Assembly: GCF_009795845.1 (NCBI RefSeq)
Contig: NZ_WTEX01000008.1
Span: forward strand, 1-64,000
Origin: Gilliamella sp. Lep-s35
GTDB lineage: Bacteria > Pseudomonadota > Gammaproteobacteria > Enterobacterales > Orbaceae
Length of the DNA stretch: 64,000 nt
Direction: 5' to 3'
The stretch's first letter is position 1. Every line of letters begins with the position of its first letter. The position numbers and the translations under genes are program-made. Below, piece by piece: positions 1-9,001 of the stretch. The notes under the pieces are model-generated. The model saw only the letters and a program-made list of their open reading frames with translations. It had not been told where the DNA came from and did no database searches.

Positions 1-102
1 ATGACTGAAGAATGGCTAACCATTTATAATACAGAAAGACCGCATGAGGCACTAAATAATATGACGCCGATTGAATTTAAAACACAAAAACAGGTAGCGT
101 AA
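1..102 (+). pseudogene. IS3-family transposase OrfB, C-terminal end (partial, runs off window)
   Basis: The frame is open from base 1 to a TAA at 100-102. The peptide contains the typical rve-domain tail with YNTERPHEAL and a final MTPIEF motif. It is nearly identical to the C-terminus of the transposase encoded at 9002-9466 on the other strand. The start and the DDE catalytic residues lie outside the window, so it cannot be said whether this copy is intact. Confidence 0.85.
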
Positions 103-142
103 TTTTCTATGTAGGTTTTGTGCTAAAAATGGGGTATTTACA
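1..142 (+). mobile_element. Right end of an IS3-family insertion sequence (cut by window edge)
   Basis: The first 102 bases encode the last 33 residues of an IS3-family transposase. They are followed by a short non-coding tail ending in GGGGTATTTACA (131-142), the inverse of TGTAAATACCCC that starts the other copy at 8962. The coding tail differs from that copy only near the end (KQVA against KQAA). This fixes the element's right end at about 142. The element interrupts an older IS3-type fragment at 143-426. Confidence 0.85.
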
Positions 143-356
143 CTTTAATCTCTTTTTCTAACGCCATAATCCGCTGTTGCTCAGCTGTTAACTCTCGACG
201 GCTGGTTTTATTCGGGGAAAGTTGCCTAATCCATTTATCTAGGGTTGATTTATCCATACCTAGATGATTGGCAAGTTCGCTGATAGAAAGGTGTGCATTA
301 GATAACGCATAATCCACTGATTGTTGTTTAAATTCGATACTAAATTTTTTGACCAT
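138..356 (-). pseudogene. Truncated IS3 OrfA (HTH transposase subunit)
   Basis: This is a 72-residue OrfA-type helix-turn-helix protein. Residues 1-50 hold the HTH with ISELANHLGMDKSTLDKW, followed by the start of the leucine-zipper region (ALEKEIK). OrfA proteins are usually about 90-100 residues. Here the reading frame runs into the terminal sequence of the neighbouring IS after about residue 70 and stops at once, so the zipper and the frameshift window into OrfB are missing. Confidence 0.7.
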
Positions 357-426
357 GATGTTTGTCTCCTATGATTTTTGTTTATATCATAGAGGCAACT
401 TTTGTCCACTTTTTGGGCGAGGATCA
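143..426 (-). mobile_element. Left-end remnant of a second IS3-type element
   Basis: This piece carries an OrfA start (ATG at 354-356) and a probable left terminal sequence (reverse strand, TGATCC at 421-426). Both sides are broken: on the low-coordinate side the OrfA frame is cut by the end of the neighbouring IS at 142, and on the high-coordinate side the element has itself landed in an IS481-type transposase. The order of insertion can be read as IS481 first, then this element, then the IS ending at 142. Confidence 0.6.
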
Positions 427-781
427 ATTCTCTAGTTTGCTGTTTTGTTTCATTTTTAAGTAAAGGTAAACGTTTGGTATCAACGTGTAGCATTTCACCC
501 GAATAGGTTTTGTTATCGCGTTTAGCTTGCCGTCTTAATTTATCTTCAATCGATTTTTCGACTTTAACCAGACGGTTAATTCCATAACTGATGGTTTTAT
601 AACGTTCATTTTTACTGGCCATAGGCACAAACAGCTTCAATCGAGCTTTCTTTAGTACGTTATAAATGGTCGGGCGACTGTTCATAAAGTGTTTAGTCAA
701 ATCAGTGACGGTTATTTTTTCTTTATGATATAAGCGCCATATTTCTTGTCTGTGATAAGGAGTTAATTTTTTTATGGATAT
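427..781 (-). pseudogene. IS481-family transposase, N-terminal fragment
   Basis: Reverse-strand translation shows an N-terminal HTH (YHRQEIWRLYHKEKITVTDL), then a linker and the start of the integrase core with LHVDTKRLPLL. The frame is open from about 781, but the first codons are ATA and TTA types with stops just upstream, so no normal ATG is left. The coding match ends at about 427, where the left end of the IS3-type remnant begins. The rest of the catalytic domain is gone. A probable element end is at 807-832. Confidence 0.65.
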
Positions 782-806
782 TTATTACAGTCTTTTCTCA
801 AATTAC

Positions 807-832
807 TGTAAACAACGCGAGGGATTTCTACA
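807..832 (-). repeat. Probable IS481-type terminal sequence
   Basis: Read on the reverse strand this begins TGTAGAAATCCC and lies about 25 bases outside the transposase fragment, as expected for a left terminal inverted repeat. A diverged copy (21 of 26 positions the same) occurs at 10244-10269. Confidence 0.45.
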
Positions 833-846
833 AATTATGATAAAAG

Positions 847-872
847 ATGCCGTTGATAGGTATCGACGGCAT
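847..872. terminator. Bidirectional hairpin terminator after mscS
   Basis: ATGCCGTTGATA pairs with TATCGACGGCAT (one G-T pair). The hairpin is flanked by T5 on the + strand and by T4 on the - strand. It sits 14 bases past the mscS stop codon and separates the gene from the IS remnants. Confidence 0.75.
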
Positions 873-885
873 TTTTAATAAGTAG

Positions 886-1734
886 CTATTTAATAAGGGA
901 CGACTTACTGTTAACATTTACATCCATCGTTGGATATGGAATATTAATATTATTTTCATTCAATGCATTTTTGATATTTTCAAGTAGTTCACCTTTTACT
1001 ACTCCGTAGTTTTCATTTAATGTCCAAACTAATACATTAAAATTCATTGAAGAAGCATCTAAAACATCTAATCGAATAGTTGGCTCTTTGGTTGTTAATA
1101 TGTTTTTTGTTTTATCAACTGCTTGTTTTAATACTCGGTAAACGGTCTGAATATCAGAATCATACCCAACATTAATCACTAAATCTAAACGTCTTTCAGG
1201 CAAACGAGTGTAGTTTACAATATTAGAATTGACGACTTGACTATTAGGTATCACAACCAGTTCATTAGTGGATGTGATGATAGATGTTGAAAAAATTTGT
1301 ATTGAATCAATCACACCTTGTTGGCTATTAATCGCAACTGTTTCACCCACCTTAAATGGGCGAAAAATAATTAAAATAACGCCGGCAGCAAAGTTAGATA
1401 GTGAGCCTTGCAATGCCAAACCAACGGCTAAACCGGCCGCACCAATAATAGTGACAATTGACGCTGTTTGTACGCCTAATTGGCCTAAAACTGCCACCAA
1501 TGTCATAACAAGGATAGCATAATACGATAAGGCGCTGACAAATTTAACAACAGTCGGGTCAACATGGCGATTTGATAATATGCGTCTTAATTGGTTGCTA
1601 ATAAACCTAGCGATAGTTCTACCAATAACAAAAATAAGAATAGCAAAGAAAAAATGAGCGATATAGCTAAATACAACCCCGTCGTATTTTTTGATAAATG
1701 AAATGCTATGATTTAAAAAAGCTTCAAAATTCAT
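886..1734 (-). CDS. mscS: Small-conductance mechanosensitive channel MscS
   Basis: The 282 residues (E. coli MscS has 286) form an inner-membrane channel that opens under membrane tension to release solutes on osmotic downshock. There are three N-terminal membrane segments at about 24-44, 62-84 and 93-124. The third is rich in Gly/Ala (GAAGLAVGLALQGSLSNFAAG) and ends in the loop FRPFKVGE, the pore-lining and gating region of the family. Residues 130-280 form the cytoplasmic beta/alpha-beta domain. It is a single gene with its own terminator, next to slmA but separated by 59 bases. Confidence 0.93.
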   Translation of the reverse strand: MNFEAFLNHSISFIKKYDGVVFSYIAHFFFAILIFVIGRTIARFISNQLRRILSNRHVDPTVVKFVSALSYYAILVMTLVAVLGQLGVQTASIVTIIGAAGLAVGLALQGSLSNFAAGVILIIFRPFKVGETVAINSQQGVIDSIQIFSTSIITSTNELVVIPNSQVVNSNIVNYTRLPERRLDLVINVGYDSDIQTVYRVLKQAVDKTKNILTTKEPTIRLDVLDASSMNFNVLVWTLNENYGVVKGELLENIKNALNENNINIPYPTMDVNVNSKSSLIK

Positions 1735-1793
1735 CTTATTATCCTCAGTAATAGGTAACAGATATTTCTGTCAACGTGTTTTATCAGCATGCA

Positions 1794-2387
1794 CTAAATA
1801 AGTTGTTTGGCCAATAAAGCCCAACGAGTATCAAAATCGGTTGTTGGTAGATGTTTAAAACCTGAACGAGAATAACGCGCCATCATACCTTCGCAAAAAG
1901 CCAATAATTGGCTAGATAAAATACGCTCATCAGTCCTGAAAGCAACGCCTTCACGAATTTTACGCTCACGTAAGACTTGCTTAATTTGTGTTTCAATTCG
2001 TTCAAATAGTTGGCTAATGCGTTCTTGTAATTGATCTTGTTCAAACATTAATGCATGCCCAGTCATAATTCGAGTTAATCCTGGGTTTTTTTCAGAAAAG
2101 CCTAATATCAAAGCAAGAATAAGTTGTAACCGAGTAAATGTATTTGGTTCTTCATTCATTATTACATTTATACGGGACAACAAAATATCTTCAATATAGA
2201 CAATTAAGCTTTCAAACATTTTGGTTTTGCTTGAAAAATGTCGATAAAGCGCAGCCTCAGAAACCCCAACTGTTGCGGCTAATTTAGCTGTCGTAATACG
2301 TTGTGTGCCTTCATTGGACTCAAGCATTTTGGCTAATGCTTGTAATATGTCTTCTTTACGATTTTTATTTTTATTTGTCACAATCAT
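1794..2387 (-). CDS. slmA: Nucleoid occlusion factor SlmA (TetR family)
   Basis: The 197 residues (E. coli 198) bind chromosomal SBS sites and block FtsZ ring assembly over the nucleoid. The N-terminal TetR HTH spans about 28-52 with [12 protein letters not shown]. The C-terminal helical part contains [18 protein letters not shown] and the end WALLAKQLI, typical of SlmA rather than of a metabolite-sensing TetR. Its start overlaps the end of dut by 4 bases (ATGA type), so coaBC-dut-slmA is one transcription unit, as in E. coli. Confidence 0.95.
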   Translation of the reverse strand: MIVTNKNKNRKEDILQALAKMLESNEGTQRITTAKLAATVGVSEAALYRHFSSKTKMFESLIVYIEDILLSRINVIMNEEPNTFTRLQLILALILGFSEKNPGLTRIMTGHALMFEQDQLQERISQLFERIETQIKQVLRERKIREGVAFRTDERILSSQLLAFCEGMMARYSRSGFKHLPTTDFDTRWALLAKQLI

Positions 2388-2845
2388 TTTTTACCCGAAT
2401 GCCCAAATCCACCTTCACCTCGTGCTGATTCAATAAATTCATCAACAATGTTAAATTCGGCTTGTACAACCGGAACAATGATTAGTTGGGCAATTCGATC
2501 GCCTGCTTCAATCACAAAAGGGGTCTGGCTTCGATTCCAAATAGGAACAAACAATTGACCTTGATAATCCGAATCAATCAAACCAACCAAATTACCAAGT
2601 ACAATACCATTTTTTGAACCAAGTCCTGAACGCGGTAACACCAATGCCGCTAAACTAGGATCGGCTATATGCATTGATAAACCTGTTGGTGTTAAAATGG
2701 TTTCGCCATCTTTGATTTCAGTTGTTTTATCAAACATTGCGCGCAAATCAATACCAGCTGATCCTTCAGTTGCATAAGTAGGTAGTGGAAATTCATTTCC
2801 TAAACGTTTATCTAATACTTTTATATCAATTTTTCTTCTCATCAT
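2384..2845 (-). CDS. dut: Deoxyuridine 5'-triphosphate nucleotidohydrolase (dUTPase)
   Basis: This enzyme hydrolyses dUTP to dUMP and pyrophosphate, keeping uracil out of DNA and feeding thymidylate synthesis. All five trimeric dUTPase motifs are visible in 153 residues: GSAGIDLRA (28-36), [10 protein letters not shown] (71-80), [11 protein letters not shown] (88-98, catalytic Asp91), AGDRIAQLI (114-122) and the C-terminal [10 protein letters not shown] (142-151). Two adjacent ATG codons could serve as start. Its beginning overlaps the 3' end of coaBC by 20 bases, which implies translational coupling. Confidence 0.96.
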   Translation of the reverse strand: MMRRKIDIKVLDKRLGNEFPLPTYATEGSAGIDLRAMFDKTTEIKDGETILTPTGLSMHIADPSLAALVLPRSGLGSKNGIVLGNLVGLIDSDYQGQLFVPIWNRSQTPFVIEAGDRIAQLIIVPVVQAEFNIVDEFIESARGEGGFGHSGKK

Positions 2846-4052
2846 GACTCACTTTATATCGTGTTATAACGGTTTCAAGTAATTGTGTTGCTAATTGTTG
2901 TTTATTGCTTAATGGTAACGTTTGCTCACCATTTTGCCAATATAGTGTTAATGCATTTTGATCAGAATTAAAGCCGATGCTCTTGTCTGAAACATCATTA
3001 GCGCAAATTAAATCTAATTTTTTTGTCGTTAATTTTTTTAGCGCATAAGCTTTAACATCATTGGTTTCGGCAGCAAATCCAACGACAAAAGGGCGATGTG
3101 CTTTTAATGCGGCAACACTAGCTACAATATCGGGATTTTTTACTAATTCAATCACAAGCTCATCGTTATCGCCGGTTTTTTTTATTTTCTGCGTCGCAAT
3201 TGTTTTAGCATGATAGTCAGCAACGGCGGCACAAGAAATAAAAATCGTCGATTTTTGGGCATGTTCCAATGCTTGGTCATACATCTGCCTAGCGCTTTTA
3301 ACATCAATTCGGTTAACATTATTTGGGGTATCTAAATGAACAGGTCCACTAATTAAGGTGACCGTTGCTCCCATTTGCGCCGCGGCATTTGCAATTGCAA
3401 AACCCATTTTACCCGAACTGTAATTACTAATATAACGGACAGGATCGATTTCTTCAATTGTTGGCCCTGCTGTAATCGTTATCGATATGCCTGAAAGTGC
3501 CGCAGTGGCTGAAAAATACTGTTTAATATTTTCAACAATTGTTTCAGGCTCTAACATTCGCCCTGGCCCAATATCACCACAGGCTTGAAAGCCACTGTCA
3601 GGCCCTAAAATTAAGGTGTTTCTTGATGCTAATACTGATAAGTTATGTTGCGTCGCCGCCGCTTTATACATTTGTTGATTCATAGCTGGTGCAATGACAA
3701 CTGGCGACGGGGTAGCTAAGCAAACTGTTGATAATAAATCATCGGCAATACCATTTGCCATTTTGGCAATAATATTGGCAGTTGCTGGGGCAATAAGGAC
3801 TAAATCGGCCCATTTGGCCAGTTCAATATGGCTCATAGACAGCTCGGCAGATGGATCAAATAAATCACTCGATACCGAATTGCCCGAAACTGCTTGTAAT
3901 GTCATTTTGGTAACAAAATGGCTAGCAGAATCAGTCAAAACAACACGCACTTGTGCGCCACATTTTTTTAAATGACGAACCAGATCAGGGCATTTATAAG
4001 CAGCAATGCCGCCAGTAATTCCTAATAAGATACGTTTACCCGATAGACTCAT
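2826..4052 (-). CDS. coaBC: Bifunctional phosphopantothenoylcysteine decarboxylase / phosphopantothenate-cysteine ligase
   Basis: This carries out two consecutive steps of coenzyme A synthesis: ligation of cysteine to 4'-phosphopantothenate (C-terminal CoaB, CTP-dependent) and decarboxylation (N-terminal CoaC, FMN-dependent). In the CoaC half, residues 1-190, the catalytic His75 lies in SHIEL and the PAMN motif is at 124-127. The CoaB half begins at about 195 with [21 protein letters not shown] and contains the KIKK segment. At 408 residues it is the normal length. It is the first gene of coaBC-dut-slmA. Confidence 0.96.
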   Translation of the reverse strand: MSLSGKRILLGITGGIAAYKCPDLVRHLKKCGAQVRVVLTDSASHFVTKMTLQAVSGNSVSSDLFDPSAELSMSHIELAKWADLVLIAPATANIIAKMANGIADDLLSTVCLATPSPVVIAPAMNQQMYKAAATQHNLSVLASRNTLILGPDSGFQACGDIGPGRMLEPETIVENIKQYFSATAALSGISITITAGPTIEEIDPVRYISNYSSGKMGFAIANAAAQMGATVTLISGPVHLDTPNNVNRIDVKSARQMYDQALEHAQKSTIFISCAAVADYHAKTIATQKIKKTGDNDELVIELVKNPDIVASVAALKAHRPFVVGFAAETNDVKAYALKKLTTKKLDLICANDVSDKSIGFNSDQNALTLYWQNGEQTLPLSNKQQLATQLLETVITRYKVSHDEKKN

Positions 4053-4104
4053 AAGCTAGCTTCCTTCCTACCTAAAATGAAAGCGCTATATTACCACAAT
4101 TCAG

Positions 4105-5766
4105 TTAGATAATAAGTAGCTCTTTTGCATTGGCTAATGTTGCGTCAGTAATTTTGTCGCCCCCTAATAGCCGAGCAAGCTCGTTTAAACGACCCGTATT
4201 ATCTAGCTTTTGCATATCGGTTGATGTCTGCTTGCCGTTGGTTTGTTTGCTAACAAAATAGTGCTGATTTGCTTGTCCAGCAACTTGTGGTAAGTGGGTT
4301 ACTGTGATCACTTGCGTTGATTCACCAAGTTGCCTTAATAGCTGACCGACTTTAGCTGCTGTTGGTCCACTAATACCAACATCAATTTCATCAAAAATTA
4401 AAGCAGGTGTGTCCATTTTTTGAGCGGTTAACACCTGAATTGCTAAAGCAATACGCGACAGTTCACCACCAGAAGCCACTTTCGCAAGCGGTTGTGCGCT
4501 TTGTCCTGCATTGGTGCTGACTAAAAATGTTACCTGATCGGCACCGTCTTCATTTAATCGATTTTCATCAAAAGCAACATCAATACTAAATTGACCATTT
4601 GGCATTGATAAGTCATGCATGATAGTGGTCACTTTTTTGGCTAATGTTTTGCTTATTGTTAATCTTTTTTGATGTAATTTTGTGGCAATTTCGACAGCGA
4701 TTTGATGGTATTTAGTAATATCATTTTTAAGTTGTTCACTTTGCTCATCTTGCTGATTAATTTGCTTAAATTCAGCTAACAAAGTTTGATGTAAATTTGG
4801 CAATTCTTCGGGCGAGACATGATGTTTACGCGCCAAAGCAATTTGTTTAGATAACCGCTGTTCAAGTTGCATAACTCGAGCAGGATCAAGCTCTAAACGT
4901 TCACTATAGTGACGAAGCTCATCGCTTGCTTCTTTAATTTGGATAGATGCATCTTCCAACATGTTATAAACATTATTTAACGTTGGATCGAGCGAGGTTA
5001 GTTCTTGAACGCTATTTTTTACACTGTTTAGCAAATTGCTGATGTTATAGTCGTCGGCCTCGTCTAACAACATAACAGATTGTTGGCTTAAATTAATTAG
5101 CTGTTCACTGTTAGATAGCCGTTTATATTCCTCATCAATTTGTTGATATTCCCCCTCAATGGGCGAAAACTCATTGAGTTCTTTCAATTGATATTGCAAA
5201 AGCTGCATATGTGCATCACGTTCTTGCCGTGTTGTTTCGTATTGCTGATAAGCTCGTGTTGCCTCTTTCCATTGCTTATAGGCTTGATGCATTTGGGCAA
5301 GTAGTGTTGGTTCATTCATATAGTGATTTAACAACAATTGCTGATAATCACTGCGTAACAGACGCTGATGTTCATGTTGTCCATGAATTTGAATCAACAT
5401 TTGCCCCAAATCTTTTAATTGCGAAATAGGAACAGCGCGACCATTAATAAACGCTTTAGAGCGCCCGTCTTGATTAATCACTCGTCGCAAAATACACTCA
5501 TTGCCCTCATCAAGTTGGTTTTCGCTTAGCCAATTAAAAGCTGCTGGCGTATCATCAAGCACAAAACAAGCCGAAATATCCACACGATCTGCACCATGCC
5601 GAATAGATGAAGCATCAGAACGATTTCCTAAACATAATCCCAATGCGTCAATAGCAATTGATTTTCCTGCTCCTGTTTCACCCGTAATTGCTGTCATCCC
5701 CAAAGAAAAATCCACAAGCAACCGATCGACGATAGCAAAATTATTAATAGTTAGTTGAGTTATCAT
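4105..5766 (-). CDS. recN: DNA repair ATPase RecN (SMC-like)
   Basis: RecN is an SMC-like protein of double-strand-break repair that helps RecA-dependent recombination. The 553 residues (standard length) contain Walker A GETGAGKS (about 29-36), long coiled coils through about 150-360, the ABC signature [10 protein letters not shown] and Walker [15 protein letters not shown] LexA box 55 bases upstream (5821-5836) predicts strong SOS induction, as known for E. coli recN. The 338-bp stretch between its start and coaBC's neighbours is otherwise filled by the gene itself; transcription is independent of coaBC. Confidence 0.96.
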   Translation of the reverse strand: MITQLTINNFAIVDRLLVDFSLGMTAITGETGAGKSIAIDALGLCLGNRSDASSIRHGADRVDISACFVLDDTPAAFNWLSENQLDEGNECILRRVINQDGRSKAFINGRAVPISQLKDLGQMLIQIHGQHEHQRLLRSDYQQLLLNHYMNEPTLLAQMHQAYKQWKEATRAYQQYETTRQERDAHMQLLQYQLKELNEFSPIEGEYQQIDEEYKRLSNSEQLINLSQQSVMLLDEADDYNISNLLNSVKNSVQELTSLDPTLNNVYNMLEDASIQIKEASDELRHYSERLELDPARVMQLEQRLSKQIALARKHHVSPEELPNLHQTLLAEFKQINQQDEQSEQLKNDITKYHQIAVEIATKLHQKRLTISKTLAKKVTTIMHDLSMPNGQFSIDVAFDENRLNEDGADQVTFLVSTNAGQSAQPLAKVASGGELSRIALAIQVLTAQKMDTPALIFDEIDVGISGPTAAKVGQLLRQLGESTQVITVTHLPQVAGQANQHYFVSKQTNGKQTSTDMQKLDNTGRLNELARLLGGDKITDATLANAKELLII

Positions 5767-5789
5767 AATAAATTAATACATAAGGCTAG

Positions 5790-6059
5790 TTATAATACTA
5801 GCAGTATAGCAGTAAAAGCACTGTAAATAAATACAGTTTTTGTTTTTTTGAGATGTCTTTTTTGGGAGCGTTCACAATCTGTATAAATATGTTTTTCTAA
5901 TTGCTTTAGCTCATATAAAAACCAATCAAAATTGGTGTATAACCTCTGCTCAATGAAACCATTTTTATCACTTTCTAGCGCCTCACAGTCATAATAATTT
6001 TCAGCTTTCTGACTAATAATAAAGGGTGTTTTATATTGAATAAATAAAATATTGACCAT
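5790..6059 (-). CDS. Hypothetical 89-residue protein with C-terminal membrane segment
   Basis: I do not recognise a family. The product would have a mixed soluble part (1-70), a basic stretch (KRHLKKTK) and a short hydrophobic tail (VFIYSAFTAILLVL), so it could be a tail-anchored membrane protein. It lies 23 bases upstream of recN on the same strand. Its last 16 codons contain the recN LexA box and probable promoter, which argues either for a coincidental ORF or for a gene end reused as promoter. It may belong to the accessory segment with the ATPase that follows. Confidence 0.35.
   Translation of the reverse strand: MVNILFIQYKTPFIISQKAENYYDCEALESDKNGFIEQRLYTNFDWFLYELKQLEKHIYTDCERSQKRHLKKTKTVFIYSAFTAILLVL
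5821..5836. promoter_or_regulatory. LexA box (SOS operator) for recN
   Basis: The sequence CTGTAAATAAATACAG has the exact CTGT-N8-ACAG core of the gammaproteobacterial LexA operator, with an AT-rich spacer. It lies 55-70 bases before the recN ATG, and a possible -10 (TATACT on the reverse strand) lies between them. The position and the gene agree with the known SOS control of recN. Confidence 0.85.
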
Positions 6060-6213
6060 TAATTTATGTTGTAATAGATTAAAAAAGATTGTTTTTTAAT
6101 CACTTTTCTTTAGTTGTTAATTAAAAATTATGCCTATAAGGTAAATCTATAGAAATAAGCATTCTTGAATATTTTGTTAAAAATAATCTGATGTTATATA
6201 AGGATAAAAAATA

Positions 6214-8658
6214 GTGAAAATTTTAAAAATAAAACGAATCGAGAATTTTGGAATTTTTCGAAATTTTGAATGGGATAATGAATTAGCTTATCTACAAAAT
6301 AATAAAAAGGAAATATATAATTTTAAAAAGATTAATATTTTTTATGGTAGAAATTATTCTGGAAAAACAAGTCTTTCTAAAATAATTAGATCATTAGAAA
6401 CTAAAAACATTTCTAGTAAATATGAAAATCCTGAGTTTGAAATTTGCTTAGAACATAATAAAACTATTAAACAATCTGAGCTTGATTCTTTTTCTTATCC
6501 AATTTATGTTTATAATTCTGATTTTGTAAAAGAAAACTTAAAGTTTATTTATGATGATTCACAAGACATTGAATCATTTTCAGTTACTTTAGGCGACGAT
6601 AACCAAAAAGTTTTGAACCGTATTCAAGCATTAAACGATAAACTTGGTACAGATAAACAAGATGCCGAAACTGGTATATATTTATCCATTAAAGAAAAAC
6701 AAAAAAATTTGAATAAGGCAACGAATGTTTGTTCTGATAAGCAAAAAGAACTAGATAAATTACTTTTAGATAGAGCTACAAAAAGTGAAGATTCTATAAG
6801 AAAACAACCTGAAAAATATGGCGATCAAAATTATACTATCACAAAACTAAAAGAAAAAGATATTCCTAAGGTTTTAAAAACAACTTATAAATCATTAGAT
6901 AAAAACCAAAGATATTCATATGAAAAACTTATTTTACAAGTAGAAAAAGAAGCTCCCAATAAGATACCTTCTTTTACAATCAATTACCAAACGATAATTA
7001 AATTAGTCAAAGAGATACTTAACACCCAAATTGGAAAATCAAAAAAAATAGAGGAATTGGTAAATAATGGTCATCTCAATAAATGGGTAGAAGAGGGGAT
7101 GCATCACCATGAAAAAAGAAATACATGTGCTTTTTGCTCAAATAGTATTACTAACGAGCGTTTAGAGGCTCTACGTAATCACTTTGATGAAGAATCAACA
7201 AAATTAAAAAAAGGTATTATAAAATGTATTGAATATTTAGAAGAAGAAAAAGCTTCTATGACCGTTAATATCGATGTAAATGCTTTTTATGAAAATTTTC
7301 ATCCTGAGTTAAATGAATTAAAAACAGAACTTTCAAGACTTTTACAAAGCCAAATCCAATCATCAGATATGCTTATATCTTACTTAACGAAAAAGCAAGA
7401 ACAGTTATTTAGTGTGTTGGAATTTTCACCTCCCGCGGATTATTCTGAGGAGATAAGAAAAAAACTAGAACAGATTGAAAACATTAGACAAAAGCATATT
7501 GAATTAACAACCAATTTAAATCATCAAAAAAAAGTAGCGAAAGATCATCTACGCTTAAATAATGTTTATAATTTTTTAAAAGATATCAATTATATCAATA
7601 AATTAGCTGAAATAGAAAAGCTTAAGGCTACTATTCCACCATTAGAAAACCAATTGGAATTATACATAAAAGAAAAGGATCGTATTCTCAACGAAATTAA
7701 GTTAGAAGAAAATAAACTGAAATCTGAACGAGAGGCCTGTAATCGTATCAATGAAATACTACAACATGATTTTGGTCATAACGCTTTGAGCTTAGAAGCA
7801 AAAGAACTAGATGATTCTCAAAATAAAATTATCAAATTTGAAATTAAACGAAATGGTATTAAAGCACATAATTTGAGTGAAGGGGAGTGTAGTCTTATTG
7901 CCTTTTGTTATTTTTTAGCAAAAATCCAAGATGATCTTGAGCAAGATAAAAACCCAATTATTTGGATAGATGATCCAATCTGTAGTTTAGATAGTAACCA
8001 TATCTTCTTTATTTTTTCTTTAATTCAGGAAAGAATTTGTAAAAATAAAAAATATAAGCAATTATTTATTTCAACTCATAGCTTAGAATTTTTAAAGTAT
8101 TTAAAACAGCTTCAAGGAATTGATAAAGATTCTAAAATTGCTAACAAAAAAATAAAAGAAGAGAATAGAAATAGTAGTTATTATTTAATTGAACGAAATG
8201 ATCATATTTCGACAATAAAACGTATGCCTTTATACTTGAGTAAATTTGTAACAGAATTTAATTTTTTATTTGAAAAAATCTATAAATGTGCAACAGTGAA
8301 AAGTATTGATGATAGTAATTATGATTTATTTTATAACTTTGGTAATCATGCTCGTAAATTTTTAGAAATTTATACTTTTTACAAATTTCCATCTCCATCT
8401 TATGGAACAACCCAAGTACTGAAAAGTTTTTGGGGTGATGATCTTTATGTATTTATGACCGATAGAGTGCATAACGAATATTCTCATCTGTGTGGCGTTT
8501 TAGAAAGAGGTGAACTTATTATTGACGCGCCAGAAATGAAAAAATCAGCTATCGCAATAATAAAAAAAGTTCAAGAAGATATAAACCAATATAATGCACT
8601 GTTAGAAAGTATTGATATTGAGATACCAGACGATTCTTTGTATCCAAAAGAAGTATAA
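6214..8658 (+). CDS. AAA_13-type ATPase with zinc hook; RloC/PrrC-like anticodon nuclease candidate
   Basis: The 814 residues form a split ABC/SMC-type ATPase. Walker A GRNYSGKT is at 45-52, a long coiled coil carries a CxxC zinc-hook candidate (C305, C308), the signature LSEGE is at 554-558, Walker B is IIWIDDP (D586, D587), and the H-loop His is H622. This order is known from RloC, a Rad50-like tRNA anticodon nuclease. The C-terminal part has R714-x3-E718 and then H753 or H758, matching the Arg-Glu-His pattern of PrrC/RloC nuclease sites. GTG start with AAGGA 10 bases upstream. Very AT-rich, lying between recN and IS remnants, so probably acquired. Alternatively it is an AAA_13 protein without nuclease activity. 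Confidence 0.7.
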   Translation: MKILKIKRIENFGIFRNFEWDNELAYLQNNKKEIYNFKKINIFYGRNYSGKTSLSKIIRSLETKNISSKYENPEFEICLEHNKTIKQSELDSFSYPIYVYNSDFVKENLKFIYDDSQDIESFSVTLGDDNQKVLNRIQALNDKLGTDKQDAETGIYLSIKEKQKNLNKATNVCSDKQKELDKLLLDRATKSEDSIRKQPEKYGDQNYTITKLKEKDIPKVLKTTYKSLDKNQRYSYEKLILQVEKEAPNKIPSFTINYQTIIKLVKEILNTQIGKSKKIEELVNNGHLNKWVEEGMHHHEKRNTCAFCSNSITNERLEALRNHFDEESTKLKKGIIKCIEYLEEEKASMTVNIDVNAFYENFHPELNELKTELSRLLQSQIQSSDMLISYLTKKQEQLFSVLEFSPPADYSEEIRKKLEQIENIRQKHIELTTNLNHQKKVAKDHLRLNNVYNFLKDINYINKLAEIEKLKATIPPLENQLELYIKEKDRILNEIKLEENKLKSEREACNRINEILQHDFGHNALSLEAKELDDSQNKIIKFEIKRNGIKAHNLSEGECSLIAFCYFLAKIQDDLEQDKNPIIWIDDPICSLDSNHIFFIFSLIQERICKNKKYKQLFISTHSLEFLKYLKQLQGIDKDSKIANKKIKEENRNSSYYLIERNDHISTIKRMPLYLSKFVTEFNFLFEKIYKCATVKSIDDSNYDLFYNFGNHARKFLEIYTFYKFPSPSYGTTQVLKSFWGDDLYVFMTDRVHNEYSHLCGVLERGELIIDAPEMKKSAIAIIKKVQEDINQYNALLESIDIEIPDDSLYPKEV

Positions 8659-8708
8659 CTTACTGCTTTATATGTAGTTTAAAAGGTTATCTTTATAAAT
8701 TTATTTAT

Positions 8709-8727
8709 TGCGTATTGTAAATACGCA
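8709..8727. repeat. Perfect 8-bp inverted repeat (TGCGTATT / AATACGCA)
   Basis: A perfect palindrome with a 3-base centre lies between the ATPase gene and the truncated IS1182-type transposase. It may be part of the left end of that element or the 3' end of the ATPase transcript. Confidence 0.5.
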
Positions 8728-8740
8728 TCAGATTGATGAC

Positions 8741-8768
8741 AAAGAACTCGCTTTTTGGCGAGTTCTTT
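8741..8768. terminator. Stem-loop AAAGAACTCGC / GCGAGTTCTTT
   Basis: An 11-bp perfect stem with a T-rich loop lies 82 bases past the ATPase stop and 40 bases before the IS1182-type ATG. It resembles the hairpins many ISs use to block read-through into the transposase. The T-run after the stem is short, so termination efficiency is uncertain. Confidence 0.55.
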
Positions 8769-8808
8769 GATCTAATAGAGAAGAGTCCATGATAAGAGGA
8801 ATTCTTCT

Positions 8809-8961
8809 ATGCTAAAAAAACCAACGCCAGCGACACCCGAAAAAATAGATCAAATTTCGTTAGATGCGCTTGTCCCTCAAAATCACTTTGTTCGTAAAAT
8901 AGCTAAAGTCATTGATTTTGAATTTATTCGAGAAGCGGTAGCACCACTTTATTGCCCTAAT
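8809..8961 (+). pseudogene. IS1182-family (DUF772) transposase, N-terminal stub
   Basis: The first 51 residues match the start of IS1182-type transposases: LDALVPQNHFVRKI, then a short helix and EAVAPLYCPN. The match breaks exactly where TGTAAATACCCC of the IS3-family copy begins (8962), and the frame then reads 10 unrelated residues into that element before a stop. The remaining roughly 400 residues are not found on the far side of the IS3 copy. Confidence 0.7.
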
Positions 8962-9001
8962 TGTAAATACCCCAAACTTAGTACAAAACTCACATAGAAA
9001 A

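Noticed and set aside
260-426. Extension of the IS481 reading frame past residue 92
   Set aside because: This part is antisense to, or in the end of, the IS3-type remnant; the family match stops at about 427.
1268-1522. Open frames opposite mscS, coaBC, recN, macB, dnaK, dnaJ and others
   Set aside because: They lie entirely inside well-supported genes on the other strand or in another frame and show no domain features.
8962-8997. Last ten residues of the IS1182 stub as part of a protein
   Set aside because: They are encoded by the terminal sequence of the inserted IS3-family element.
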